Positions 39,089 to 47,774 of a stretch of DNA of 64,000 nucleotides are shown one piece after another (positions within the stretch are counted from its first letter, which is position 1; each line of letters starts with the position of its first letter). Made by a program: the position numbers and the translations under genes. The DNA is from Pseudomonas fluorescens. Its GTDB lineage: Bacteria; Pseudomonadota; Gammaproteobacteria; Pseudomonadales; Pseudomonadaceae. The DNA lies in assembly GCF_003732425.1 (NCBI RefSeq), contig NZ_MOBX01000001.1, forward strand, positions 149,402 through 213,401. Reading direction: 5' to 3'. Below the pieces are notes generated by a model that worked only from the letters and a program-made list of their open reading frames with translations, had not been told where the DNA came from and ran no database searches.

Positions 39089-39450
39089 CAGGACTCCTCC
39101 GACGTGGGTGCGTGCCGTTTGACCAGGCGCTGCATCAGTACCCCGGCGAACGCCATCGACAGCAGCAGCGACAACACCAGCGCCCCGACAATCGCCCAGA
39201 AATCCGCAGCAATCGCCGTGGCGTAGACCATCACGCCGACGGCGGGCGGTACCAGCAGCAATGGCAGATAGCGCAGCAGGCTGCCGGCCGCGAGGTTCAA
39301 CGGTTCGCCGACTTCACCGCGAATGATCAGGAAGACCAGCAACAGCAGCAGACCGATGATCGGCCCCGGCAGCACCGGCAACAGCAAATGATTGAACGCC
39401 GTGCCGAGCAATTGAAACAGCACCAGCAGGGTCAGGCCACGTAGCAACAT
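39088..39450 (-). CDS. LrgA/CidA-family holin-like protein
   Basis: A 120-residue protein with four hydrophobic segments and the CidA/LrgA core LPVLPGPIIGLLLLLVFLI followed by LLRYLPLLLVPPAVGVMVY. It is the partner of the LrgB gene, overlapping it by one base. Its promoter lies in 39451-39644, shared with the divergent MaoC-like gene. Confidence 0.92.
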   Translation of the reverse strand: MLLRGLTLLVLFQLLGTAFNHLLLPVLPGPIIGLLLLLVFLIIRGEVGEPLNLAAGSLLRYLPLLLVPPAVGVMVYATAIAADFWAIVGALVLSLLLSMAFAGVLMQRLVKRHAPTSEES

Positions 39451-39644
39451 CCGACATCTCCGTCTTACTTTTCGCCCAGCAGAGGCTCGGCATTATAAGC
39501 ACGCCTGCGCTATGGATCGGCATTCGCCAAAAGCATGGTCGGTTGACCGGAGCAAATCGCCATGATGATCTACAGTGGTTCGCAGGGCGGTCAAATCCCC
39601 CACCTGAAAAACTATAAAACCCGATGAACCCAAGGAGAGTCTCA

Positions 39645-40100
39645 ATGCCCTATGTTCCCGTTGCAGAGCTCAAAGATTATGTCGGCAAGGAACTCGGACG
39701 TTCCGAATGGCTCACCATCGATCAGGAACGCATCAACCTGTTCGCCGAAGCCACCGGTGATTATCAGTTCATTCACGTCGACCCGGTCAAAGCCGCGCAA
39801 ACGCCATTTGGCAGCACCATTGCCCACGGTTTCCTGTCGTTGTCGCTGATCCCGAAATTGATGGAAGACATCCTGATCCTGCCGCAGGGCGTGAAGATGG
39901 TGGTCAACTACGGTCTGGACAGCGTGCGTTTCATCCAGCCAGTGAAGGTCAATTCCAAGGTCCGCCTGAAGGTCGATCTGGGTGAAGTGACCGAGAAAAA
40001 ACCGGGCCAGTGGCTGCTCAAAGCCACCGCGACACTGGAGATAGAAGGCTCGGACAAACCGGCCTATATCGCCGAGCCACTGTCGCTCTGCTTCGTCTGA
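39645..40100 (+). CDS. MaoC-like hotdog-fold dehydratase
   Basis: A 151-residue protein from ATG 39645, with AAGGAGAG upstream; the frame extends to 39624 but the ribosome site decides. The (R)-hydratase motif is clear: FAEATGDYQFIHVDPVKAAQTPFGSTIAHGFL, with the catalytic Asp and His of R-specific enoyl-CoA hydratases. The substrate is unknown; members act in beta-oxidation or polyhydroxyalkanoate supply. It is monocistronic between the divergent lrgAB pair and the MORN-peptidase gene. Confidence 0.9.
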   Translation: MPYVPVAELKDYVGKELGRSEWLTIDQERINLFAEATGDYQFIHVDPVKAAQTPFGSTIAHGFLSLSLIPKLMEDILILPQGVKMVVNYGLDSVRFIQPVKVNSKVRLKVDLGEVTEKKPGQWLLKATATLEIEGSDKPAYIAEPLSLCFV

Positions 40101-40212
40101 TGGTTCTGGATGCGAAGCAGCGCACGCTGTTTCGCGTCAACACTGTTTTTACCGGCTGCATTAGGTCACATAGCTGCGGCATACTCGGTCGCCTAATTGC
40201 CCGGATCCCGCT

Positions 40213-41940
40213 ATGCGCTCACTTGCTCGTCTTGCACCCCTTGCCTTGACCCTGATGCTCACCGCGTGCGGCGACGGCGAATCGCTGTTGCCCCCGGATG
40301 CGCGCCTGCCCGACGGCGGACGCTATCGCGGTGAACTGGTCGATGGCTTGCTGCAAGGTCAGGGCCGCGTCGACTACCCCAACGGCAGCTGGTATGCCGG
40401 GCAGTTCGACAAGGGTCAGTGGCATGGTCAGGGCGAATGGCACGGCAGCAACGGCGAAGTCTATCGCGGCCAGTTCCAGCAAGGCCTGTTCGACGGTCAG
40501 GGCAGCCTGACCACCAACGCCAGCAGCTACACCGGCGGCTTCAAACAGGGACGCCGCGAAGGCGAAGGCACCCTGAAAGAAAACGCCATGACCTACCGTG
40601 GCGAATTCAAGTCTGACCAATATTCCGGGCTCGGCCGCCTGGAAATGGATGACGGCAGCTCCTATCAAGGCCAGTTCGCTCACGGTAAACCCAACGGTGA
40701 AGGCCAGCGCGGCGATGCCAGCGGCAACTCGTTCAGCGGGCATTTCGTCAACGGTCAGCTGGAAGGCAACGGCACGTTCAACAGCGCCGACGGCGATATC
40801 TACGTCGGAGGCTTCAAGAACAATCAACTGCACGGCAAAGGTCGCTACGAAAACGCCGACGGCGACGTCTGGCTCGGCCAGTTCAAGGAAGGCGCGCTGA
40901 CCGGCAAAGGCGAACTGAACGGTGCCGACGGCAGCCACTACATCGGCGCTTTCAGCGACTGGCGCTTCAGCGGCCAGGGCCGATTGAACCTGCCTGACGG
41001 CAGCTTCTATATCGGCGGCTTCGACAACGACAGCTACGCCGGACGCGGCACCCTGGTGCTCACCGATGGCAGCGTGATGAGCGGCACCTGGATCAACGGC
41101 CAGCGCGTGCGCGATGCTGACGGCAAGTTGCTGCCCGATACGCTCGAACTCGGTTTGCTCGCTCAGGGCCGTCTGCTCGATGACGCGCTGGCGGCCATCC
41201 CTGCTTCGACCCCGGCGGTCGAGTTGTACACGTTGACCCTCGGTGGCGACGGCAAGCAAAGCGTGTTCCTGCGCGAATCCGACTACGTCGCCAACATGCT
41301 CAACACGCGCTTCGGCGCTTATGGCCAGGTCCGTCTGGTCAACCACCGCGACCACCTCAGCGACCGGCCGATGGCCACCCGCGAAAACCTGCGTCGTGCC
41401 GCGCAAACGCTGGCCGAACGCAGCGGCCCGGAAGACCTGCTGTTCATCTACCTGACCAGCCACGGCACCGCCGAACATGAACTGGTGCTCGACCAGCCGC
41501 GCATGGAACTGGCCGACCTGCCCGCCGACGAACTCGCCGCCGTGCTGGCACCGCTGAAAAACCGTGACAAGATCATCGTGATTTCGTCGTGCTACTCCGG
41601 CGGTTTCATCCCGGCGCTGAAAGACGAACGCACGCTGATCATGACCGCCTCGCGCGCTGATCGCGTGTCCTTCGGCTGCTCGGAAGAAGCCAACTTCACC
41701 TACTTCGGCGATGCGCTGTTCGCCCAGGCCCTGAACCAGACCGATGATCTGGAGCAAGCCTTCAAACTGGCCAAGGCCACCGTCGCCGAGCGTGAACTGG
41801 CGGATAATTTCGAAGCGTCGGAGCCGCAGATCTGGGCACCGAAAACCGTGCTGTCGCACTGGCAACTGCTACGCAAACAGCAAGCGAGAAAAGCATTGCA
41901 AAGTGCTGCGTTGAACGACGGAGCGACAAAGAGCAACTAA
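40213..41940 (+). CDS. Lipoprotein with MORN repeats and a C13 (caspase-clan) peptidase domain
   Basis: The 575-residue protein has a lipobox LTAC (C19). Residues about 35-300 are around ten MORN repeats of 20-24 residues (GRYRGELVDGLLQGQGRV, GEYRGQF-type units with YxGxFxxGxxxGxG). Residues about 335-555 form a C13/legumain-like caspase-fold domain with the dyad H417 (YLTSHGTAEHE) and C460 (ISSCYSGGF). It is presumably periplasmic or outer-membrane. The MORN blades may bind lipid, murein or a partner; substrate unknown. The combination recurs in pseudomonads in this neighbourhood as far as I recall. Confidence 0.88.
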   Translation: MRSLARLAPLALTLMLTACGDGESLLPPDARLPDGGRYRGELVDGLLQGQGRVDYPNGSWYAGQFDKGQWHGQGEWHGSNGEVYRGQFQQGLFDGQGSLTTNASSYTGGFKQGRREGEGTLKENAMTYRGEFKSDQYSGLGRLEMDDGSSYQGQFAHGKPNGEGQRGDASGNSFSGHFVNGQLEGNGTFNSADGDIYVGGFKNNQLHGKGRYENADGDVWLGQFKEGALTGKGELNGADGSHYIGAFSDWRFSGQGRLNLPDGSFYIGGFDNDSYAGRGTLVLTDGSVMSGTWINGQRVRDADGKLLPDTLELGLLAQGRLLDDALAAIPASTPAVELYTLTLGGDGKQSVFLRESDYVANMLNTRFGAYGQVRLVNHRDHLSDRPMATRENLRRAAQTLAERSGPEDLLFIYLTSHGTAEHELVLDQPRMELADLPADELAAVLAPLKNRDKIIVISSCYSGGFIPALKDERTLIMTASRADRVSFGCSEEANFTYFGDALFAQALNQTDDLEQAFKLAKATVAERELADNFEASEPQIWAPKTVLSHWQLLRKQQARKALQSAALNDGATKSN

Positions 41941-41967
41941 GCTGAACAGTATCAAGGGAGAGACACT

Positions 41968-42609
41968 ATGTACTTGACGCCTCAGCACGTATTGCTTGCC
42001 GGAGCCACCGGGTTGACCGGTGAACATCTACTCGACCGTTTGCTCAACGAGCCAACGATTTCTCGCGTGCTCGCCCCTTCCCGTCGGCCATTGGCCGAAC
42101 ATCCGCATCTTGAAAACCCGGTGGGCGATCCGCAGGCGTTTCTGCCGCAGCTCAGTGGCCGCGTCGACATCGCCTATTGCTGCCTCGGCACCACCATCAA
42201 ACAGGCCGGTTCGGAAGCGGCGTTTCGCGCCGTGGATCTGGACATGGTGGTGGCGTTTGCCAAACGCGCGCGGGAGATGGGCGCGCGGCACCTGATCGTG
42301 ATCAGTGCGATCGGCGCGGATCCGAAGTCTTCGGTTTTTTACAACCGGGTCAAAGGCGAAATGGAGCAGGCCTTGCGTGCGCAGGACTGGCCGCAACTGA
42401 CCATTTGCCGGCCGTCGTTGTTGCTGGGTGAACGCACGGAGCCACGCTTGGCCGAACAGTTGGCCGGGCCGTTGTCGAAGCTGATTCCGGGTAAATACCG
42501 GGGCATCGAAGCGTGCCAATTGGCGCGGGCGATGTGGCGGCTGGCGCTGGAAGAGCAGGATGGCGTGCGGGTGATCGAGTCGGATGAGCTGCGCAAGCTC
42601 GGCAAATAA
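41968..42609 (+). CDS. NAD(P)-binding Rossmann-fold oxidoreductase (atypical SDR)
   Basis: A 213-residue protein with the dinucleotide motif GATGLTG (12-18), [13 protein letters not shown], a [12 protein letters not shown] helix, [11 protein letters not shown] and [12 protein letters not shown] (active-site-like Tyr-x3-Lys). The pattern is close to the yeast HIM1/TIP30-like atypical short-chain dehydrogenase group. The substrate is unknown. AAGGGAGAG precedes the ATG, and it lies 27 nt after the MORN-peptidase gene, so probably cotranscribed. Confidence 0.88.
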   Translation: MYLTPQHVLLAGATGLTGEHLLDRLLNEPTISRVLAPSRRPLAEHPHLENPVGDPQAFLPQLSGRVDIAYCCLGTTIKQAGSEAAFRAVDLDMVVAFAKRAREMGARHLIVISAIGADPKSSVFYNRVKGEMEQALRAQDWPQLTICRPSLLLGERTEPRLAEQLAGPLSKLIPGKYRGIEACQLARAMWRLALEEQDGVRVIESDELRKLGK

Positions 42610-42621
42610 CTGCGGGATTTT

Positions 42622-42756
42622 GTGGCGAGGGAGCTTGCTCCCGCTCGACTGCGCAGCAGTCGCAAATCCTGAGCATGCGGTATATCTGATCTGATGGACC
42701 GCGTCGTCGGGTTTGGGGCCGCTTCGCAGCCCAGCGGGAGCAAGCTCCCTCGCCAC
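42622..42756. repeat. REPIN doublet (GAGGGAGCTTGCTCCC type)
   Basis: Inverted arms at 42622-42645 and 42733-42756, between the convergent oxidoreductase and YceK-like lipoprotein genes. Confidence 0.92.
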
Positions 42757-42775
42757 AGGAGTGCACAGCACTCCC

Positions 42776-43060
42776 CTACAATCCACCAGTCGCCTGAAAA
42801 CTCACGCCAATCACCGTCAGCAATGACAACGGCAACAACAGCGTATCGAGCAACGCACTCGCCGGCAGATCCACACCCGGATAACTCGGCGCCTCAGCCC
42901 CGAACCGGTCCATCGCGCAGCACCCGCCATTCAGCGCATACAAATCCAGCCGCGTCCCGGAGTACACCACCGGCGCCCCCGGTTTGGCCGCATCCAGCGT
43001 GCGCGCCGTCGCACACCCGGTCAGCATCAACGCCAACCCGATCGCCAGCAGCTTATTCAT
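42776..43060 (-). CDS. YceK/YidQ-family small lipoprotein
   Basis: A 94-residue lipoprotein with lipobox LTGC (C16). [11 protein letters not shown], then [18 protein letters not shown], is the YceK/YidQ pattern. Function unknown. ATG 43060 follows a GTG; either start overlaps the ubiX stop (43053), so it is translationally linked to ubiX as the last gene of an mpl-ubiX-lipoprotein operon. Confidence 0.85.
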   Translation of the reverse strand: MNKLLAIGLALMLTGCATARTLDAAKPGAPVVYSGTRLDLYALNGGCCAMDRFGAEAPSYPGVDLPASALLDTLLLPLSLLTVIGVSFQATGGL

Positions 43061-43700
43061 CACTGCTCAGATGATGCTCACCCCAACGCGGCAGCATGTC
43101 CTGGGGAATGCCAAGCAGATTGAGGATCCGCGCCACAACGAAATCGATCAAATCATCAATGGTTTGCGGCTGGTGATAAAAGCCCGGCGAGGCTGGCAGA
43201 ATCGTCACGCCCATGTTCGACAGCTTGAGCATGTGCTCCAGATGAATGCTCGAATACGGCGCTTCACGCGGCACCAGAATCAACTGGCGACGCTCTTTCA
43301 AAGTGACATCAGCCGCGCGCTCGATCAGGTTATTGCAGGCACCCGTGGCAATCGCCGATAGCGTGCCCGTAGAGCACGGCACCACGACCATCGCCGCCGG
43401 AGCGCCCGACCCCGAGGCCACCGGCGACATCCAGTCTTCCTTGCCGTACACGCGGATCTGCCCGGCGGCGGCCCCGGTGTATTCGGTCAGGAAGGCCTGC
43501 ATCATCTGCGGCTTGGGCGGCAGCGTGACATCGGTCTCGGTAGCCATGACCAGTTGCGCAGCTTTCGAGATCAGGAAGTGCACTTCGCGATCTTCCCGCA
43601 CCAGGCAATCGAGCAGGCGCAAGCCGTACTGCGCGCCGGACGCGCCGGTCATCGCCAGCGTGATGCGTTCGGGGCCATTGCTCTCAAAGCGAGTGTTCAT
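43053..43700 (-). CDS. ubiX: Flavin prenyltransferase UbiX
   Basis: Makes prenylated FMN, the cofactor of UbiD decarboxylase in ubiquinone synthesis. The 215 residues from ATG 43700 contain [43 protein letters not shown] with the conserved Ser/Cys region, and [20 protein letters not shown]. The upstream 48 residues of the open frame lie over mpl in another frame and were excluded. Overlap with the mpl stop is 4 nt (ATGA). Confidence 0.95.
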   Translation of the reverse strand: MNTRFESNGPERITLAMTGASGAQYGLRLLDCLVREDREVHFLISKAAQLVMATETDVTLPPKPQMMQAFLTEYTGAAAGQIRVYGKEDWMSPVASGSGAPAAMVVVPCSTGTLSAIATGACNNLIERAADVTLKERRQLILVPREAPYSSIHLEHMLKLSNMGVTILPASPGFYHQPQTIDDLIDFVVARILNLLGIPQDMLPRWGEHHLSSDE

Positions 43701-45046
43701 TGCAGCGCCTCGGCGAGTTTGCCGTGCAGGCCGCCGAAGCCGCCATTGCTCATGATCACCACGTGCGTGCCGGGCTGCGCCTGGCTTTTCACACGCTCGA
43801 TGATGCCTTCCAGCGAGTCGCTGACAATCGACGGCACCGTGCACAGCGCGGCGGTGCCGGCCAGGTCCCAGCCGAGGTTGGCCGGGGCGTACCAGATCAC
43901 TTGATCGGCATCGACCACGCTGTCGGGCAAACCGTCACGGTGCGCGCCGAGCTTCATCGAATTGGAGCGCGGTTCGATGATCGCGATCAGCGGTGCGTCG
44001 CCGATGCGTTTGCGCAAGCCGTCGAGGGTGGTGGCAATTGCAGTCGGGTGGTGGGCGAAGTCGTCGTAGATGGTAATGCCGCGTACTTCGGCGACTTTCT
44101 CCATGCGGCGTTTGACGTTCTTGAACGCGCTCAGGCCAGCGATGCCCATCGACGGCACCACGCCAACATGACGAGCAGCGGCCAGTGCGGCCAAGGCGTT
44201 GGCGACGTTGTGCTGACCGGTCAACTCCCATTCGACGGTGCCTTGCGACACACCTTCGAACATCACTTCGAATGCCGAACCGTCTTCGCTCAGCAGTTTG
44301 ACCTGCCACTGACCGCCGGCACCGGTGGTTTGCACCGGGGTCCAGCAGCCCATTTCGATCACACGCTGCAAGGCCGGCTCGGTGGTCGGGTGGATGACCA
44401 GACCTTCACTCGGAATGGTCCGCACCAAGTGATGGAACTGCCGTTCGATCGCCGGCAGATCGGGGAAGATGTCGGCGTGATCAAACTCAAGGTTATTCAG
44501 GATCGCAGTGCGCGGACGATAGTGCACGAACTTCGAGCGCTTGTCGAAGAAGGCGCTGTCGTATTCGTCGGCCTCGATCACGAAGAATGGCGTGCCGCCC
44601 AGGCGAGCAGATACCGAGAAGTTCTGCGGCACGCCGCCAATCAGGAAGCCCGGGCTCATGCCGGCATGTTCCAGTACCCAGGCGAGCATGCTGCTGGTGG
44701 TGGTCTTGCCGTGCGTACCGGCAACCGCCAATACCCAGCGACCTTGCAGCACATGGTCAGCCAGCCACTGCGGGCCGGACACATACGGCAGACCTTTGTT
44801 CAGCACATATTCCACCGCCGGGTTGCCGCGGGACATGGCGTTGCCGATCACCACCAGATCCGGTGCCGGATCGAGTTGCGCCGGGTCATAACCCTGCGTC
44901 AGCTGAATGCCTTGGGCTTCCAGCTGTGTGCTCATCGGTGGATAGACGTTGGCGTCAGAGCCGGTCACGTGATGGCCCAGCTCTTTGGCCAACACCGCCA
45001 TCGAGCCCATGAAAGTCCCGCAGATACCCAGAATATGAATGTGCAT
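43697..45046 (-). CDS. mpl: UDP-N-acetylmuramate:L-Ala-gamma-D-Glu-meso-DAP ligase Mpl
   Basis: Murein-recycling ligase that reattaches recovered tripeptide to UDP-MurNAc. The 449 residues show the Mur-ligase architecture: N-terminal [23 protein letters not shown] loop [23 protein letters not shown] and [12 protein letters not shown], plus [11 protein letters not shown] in the C-terminal domain. It complements the LD-carboxypeptidase at 16737, which acts in the same recycling pathway. Confidence 0.96.
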   Translation of the reverse strand: MHIHILGICGTFMGSMAVLAKELGHHVTGSDANVYPPMSTQLEAQGIQLTQGYDPAQLDPAPDLVVIGNAMSRGNPAVEYVLNKGLPYVSGPQWLADHVLQGRWVLAVAGTHGKTTTSSMLAWVLEHAGMSPGFLIGGVPQNFSVSARLGGTPFFVIEADEYDSAFFDKRSKFVHYRPRTAILNNLEFDHADIFPDLPAIERQFHHLVRTIPSEGLVIHPTTEPALQRVIEMGCWTPVQTTGAGGQWQVKLLSEDGSAFEVMFEGVSQGTVEWELTGQHNVANALAALAAARHVGVVPSMGIAGLSAFKNVKRRMEKVAEVRGITIYDDFAHHPTAIATTLDGLRKRIGDAPLIAIIEPRSNSMKLGAHRDGLPDSVVDADQVIWYAPANLGWDLAGTAALCTVPSIVSDSLEGIIERVKSQAQPGTHVVIMSNGGFGGLHGKLAEALQ

Positions 45047-45163
45047 AGTCGACCTCGTAAAACATGGCCGCAGGTTAGCTTAGGGAGGGGGAAATCGCAC
45101 TCTTTAGGTGAGGGGCGGGACTGGTTGGCCGCAGTATCTCGGTTCGGCAGCTAATTGTCGCCC

Positions 45164-45411
45164 CTCACCCCAGCCCTCTCCCGAGGGAGAGGGAGCCGAT
45201 CTCGGTTGCTTTCAAATCCTGAGTTCGGCTCAATATTTCAGGTCGGCGTAAATCGCCAAAACACCTCGATCAGTCCCCTTTCCCCCAGGGAGATGGAGCC
45301 GATCTTGGTTGCCTTCAAATCCTGAGTTCGGCTCGATATTTCAGGTCGGTGTAGATCAGTAGACCGACTCGGTCAGTCCCCTCTCCCTCCGGGAGAGGGA
45401 TAGGGTGAGGG
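45164..45411. repeat. Composite intergenic repeat with two 103-nt tandem units
   Basis: The gap between eatR and mpl (45047-45415) holds two imperfect tandem copies starting at 45192 and 45295 (GGAGCCGATCTCGG and GGAGCCGATCTTGG, both continuing into TTCAAATCCTGAGTTCGGCTC). It is bracketed by inverted CCCTCACCCCAGCCCTCTCCC (45164-45184) and GGGAGAGGGATAGGGTGAGGG (45391-45411). No coding potential is seen. It resembles the CCCTCTCC-type dispersed repeats of Pseudomonas. Confidence 0.75.
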
Positions 45412-45415
45412 CCTT

Positions 45416-47329
45416 CTAACTGACTCGCCGCTCAATCCCATGCTTACGCAGCTTCCTGTAAAGAGTGTTGCGGCTGACACCTAGTTGCTGCGCCGTTTGG
45501 GTCATGTGCCAGCGGGTTTGCTCCAGCGTATTGAGCAGAGCCAACCGCTCGGCATCTTCCAGTGGATGCTCGCAAGACTCGACTGGTGAAATGACTGGCC
45601 GCCCCTGCCGAATCATCACCGGCAAATCCTCCAGCCCGATCCGCCCTTCATCACACAACGCCGCCAGCGTGCGCAGCACATTGCGCAACTGGCGCACGTT
45701 GCCCGGCCAGTTGAAGGCCAGCAACGCTTGGCGCGCCGGTTCGTCGATCAGGATCGTTTCGCCGCCCGCCTCCTCGGCGAGCAGGAAATCCAGCAACTGC
45801 GATTTATCACTGCGGGCGCGTAACGCCGGCAACGCCACTTCCAGGCCGTTGAGCCGGTAATACAAATCCTCGCGGAAGCTGCCATCCGCAACCCGTTCCA
45901 ACAGATTACGGTGGGTGGCGCTGATGATTCGCACGTTGACTGATTCCGGCTCGCCACCGATCGGCACCACTTGCCGGTCCTCAAGCACGCGCAACAAACG
46001 AGTTTGCAACGCCAAAGGCATGTCACCGATTTCATCAAGGAACAACGTACCGCCATCGGCCTGCTGCAACTTGCCGCGCATACCGTCCTTGCGCGCGCCG
46101 GTGAAGCTGCCGCCGCGATAGCCGAACAGTTCGCTTTCGATCAGGCTTTCAGGAATGGCCGCGCAGTTGAGCGCGACAAAGGCTTTGTTCGAACGCTGGC
46201 TGGCCTGGTGCACAGCCTTGGCGAAGGCTTCCTTGCCGGAGCCGGTTTCGCCATTGATCAGCAACGGCACATCACGCTCGAAGACGCGCAGGGCTTTGCG
46301 GAAATCCGCCTGCAAGGCCTCATCACCGAGACAAATGCCCGCCAAGCGCGCAGGTGCCGGAATGACCGGCGCGGGCATGATCGGCGTTGGTCTGCGCGAC
46401 TCTCCGCGCAACACGGCAAACAGCTGCCGGCCGTCCCGAGTGCGCAACGGCCAACTGGCGCTGGCATGGGCACTCGCGCGGCCAAGCAACTCATCCAGTG
46501 AACAATCGAAAAACGCCTCGACCGGTTTACCCAGTAAGCCGCCACGAATATGCCCGAGCAAATTCAACGCACTCTGGTTGACCGCACTGATCCGCCCTTC
46601 GCCGTCAAACGCCAGCAAGCCTTCGCTGAACAACCCGACCGATTCGGCCTGCAGATGAAAGCGCAGCAACCATTGGTTATCGAAACAGCGCAGGAAGTAG
46701 CAACTCTCGATCATCTTCGCCGAGAGGTTGACCAGCGCCATGGTGTGAAACTGGCTTTGCCGCGAGACATCGTGGCGCGCCGAGGACACGTCGAGTACCG
46801 CCAGCAGCTCACCGTGCGGGTCGAACACCGGGCTGGCAGAACAGGTCAGGCCGGTGTGACGGCCGCGAAAGTGTTCATCTTGATGAATGGTCAGCGCCTG
46901 CCGTTCAACCAGGCAGGTGCCGATGCCGTTGGTGCCTTCGCAGGCTTCGCTCCAGTCGGCGCCGAGCCAGAGGCCGGCACGTTCGAAAATCTTGCGTTCG
47001 GCGGGCGCGGTGACGCAGTTGAGGATCACCCCGCGCGCGTCGGTCAGCAGCACCGCGTGGCCGGCGCCGGAGAGTTGTTGATGCAGGCTGCTCATTTCAT
47101 TGCCGGCGATCTGCAACACTTGTTGCAGGCGTTCGCGGCTTTCCAGTACGCGCCCGTGTTCGAGCACGGTCGGCGCCATGGTCAGAGCCGGGTCGAGGTG
47201 ATAGTCCTCCAGACAGCGCAGCCACGAACGAGCAATCGACGGATCGGCACCGGGACCGTGCAGGTGCGGTTTGCCCTGGGTCACGGTGAGCACCTGTTGG
47301 GCATGGCGACTCAAATGGTTGTCGTGCAT
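45416..47329 (-). CDS. eatR: Sigma-54-dependent activator of the ethanolamine locus (AcoR/EatR-like)
   Basis: A 637-residue bacterial enhancer-binding protein. The GAF-like sensor domain (about 60-210) contains CEGTNGIGTCLVER, as in AcoR; a PAS segment follows (about 225-290). The AAA+ domain (about 330-560) carries Walker A GETGSGKE, the sigma-54 contact loop as GGSFTGA (usually GAFTGA) and Walker B GGTLFLDEIGD. A Fis-type helix-turn-helix (TAQQLGVSRNTLYRKLRKHG) ends the protein. It is divergent from the aldehyde dehydrogenase gene, whose sigma-54 promoter and two palindromes fit this regulator. The same regulator-dehydrogenase-permease-eutBC order is known in P. aeruginosa. Ethanolamine as inducer is inference from context. 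Confidence 0.88.
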   Translation of the reverse strand: MHDNHLSRHAQQVLTVTQGKPHLHGPGADPSIARSWLRCLEDYHLDPALTMAPTVLEHGRVLESRERLQQVLQIAGNEMSSLHQQLSGAGHAVLLTDARGVILNCVTAPAERKIFERAGLWLGADWSEACEGTNGIGTCLVERQALTIHQDEHFRGRHTGLTCSASPVFDPHGELLAVLDVSSARHDVSRQSQFHTMALVNLSAKMIESCYFLRCFDNQWLLRFHLQAESVGLFSEGLLAFDGEGRISAVNQSALNLLGHIRGGLLGKPVEAFFDCSLDELLGRASAHASASWPLRTRDGRQLFAVLRGESRRPTPIMPAPVIPAPARLAGICLGDEALQADFRKALRVFERDVPLLINGETGSGKEAFAKAVHQASQRSNKAFVALNCAAIPESLIESELFGYRGGSFTGARKDGMRGKLQQADGGTLFLDEIGDMPLALQTRLLRVLEDRQVVPIGGEPESVNVRIISATHRNLLERVADGSFREDLYYRLNGLEVALPALRARSDKSQLLDFLLAEEAGGETILIDEPARQALLAFNWPGNVRQLRNVLRTLAALCDEGRIGLEDLPVMIRQGRPVISPVESCEHPLEDAERLALLNTLEQTRWHMTQTAQQLGVSRNTLYRKLRKHGIERRVS

Positions 47330-47384
47330 TTCTTATTGTTCTCCCCGAAAGCCATACTCCGGCATTCGGAGTTGGCACCACCTT

Positions 47385-47493
47385 GTGGCGAGGGAGCTTG
47401 CTCCCGCTCGAGTGCGCAGCGCTCGCCAAAGTTCATGATCGGTGACATTTTGGGGCCGCTTCGCAGCCCAGCGGGAGCAAGCTCCCTCGCCAC
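47385..47493. repeat. REPIN doublet (GAGGGAGCTTGCTCCC type)
   Basis: Inverted arms at 47385-47408 and 47470-47493, in the divergent eatR-exaC control region but upstream of the enhancer-like sites. Confidence 0.9.
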
Positions 47494-47543
47494 AGAAGAG
47501 CGCTCTGCGGCAATTTGACGCCCAGCATCCTCCAGCCGCCCCG

Positions 47544-47555
47544 GCATTGCAATGC
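47544..47555. promoter_or_regulatory. 12-bp perfect palindrome in eatR-exaC control region
   Basis: GCATTGCAATGC, extended imperfectly by three bases on each side. Different in sequence from the two enhancer-like sites downstream; may bind another regulator or be chance. Confidence 0.35.
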
Positions 47556-47579
47556 TGGCAAGACCGGTCAGTCACCGGC

Positions 47580-47597
47580 TGTGCCGAAAGCGGTACA
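47580..47597. promoter_or_regulatory. Enhancer-like site 1 upstream of exaC
   Basis: Palindrome TGTGCCG-AAAG-CGGTACA, one mismatch between arms. Its centre lies about 113 bp upstream of the sigma-54 promoter, the usual distance range for an enhancer-binding protein. Confidence 0.6.
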
Positions 47598-47612
47598 AAC
47601 TGTCACTCGACC

Positions 47613-47630
47613 TGTACCGAAACCGTCACA
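47613..47630. promoter_or_regulatory. Enhancer-like site 2 upstream of exaC
   Basis: TGTACCG-AAAC-CGTCACA, the same half-site layout as site 1. The centres are 33 bp apart, close to three helical turns, so both sites face the same side of the DNA. Confidence 0.55.
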
Positions 47631-47693
47631 GGCGCAATCCACTCGTCCGACATAAACCGCCCAACCCCTTGATTTACAGGCCCTGCACGGCAG

Positions 47694-47709
47694 TGGCCCG
47701 ACCTTTGCT
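47694..47709 (+). promoter_or_regulatory. Sigma-54 promoter of the aldehyde dehydrogenase gene
   Basis: TGGCCC-N5-TTGCT with the invariant GG and GC spaced 10 nt, 66 nt before the ATG. Expected transcription start about 47720. Confidence 0.85.
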
Positions 47710-47774
47710 CTACGCTTATAGCAAGCGCACTTGCGCGTTTCTCTAATAAGTACAAAGCCAAGGAGAACATCATC

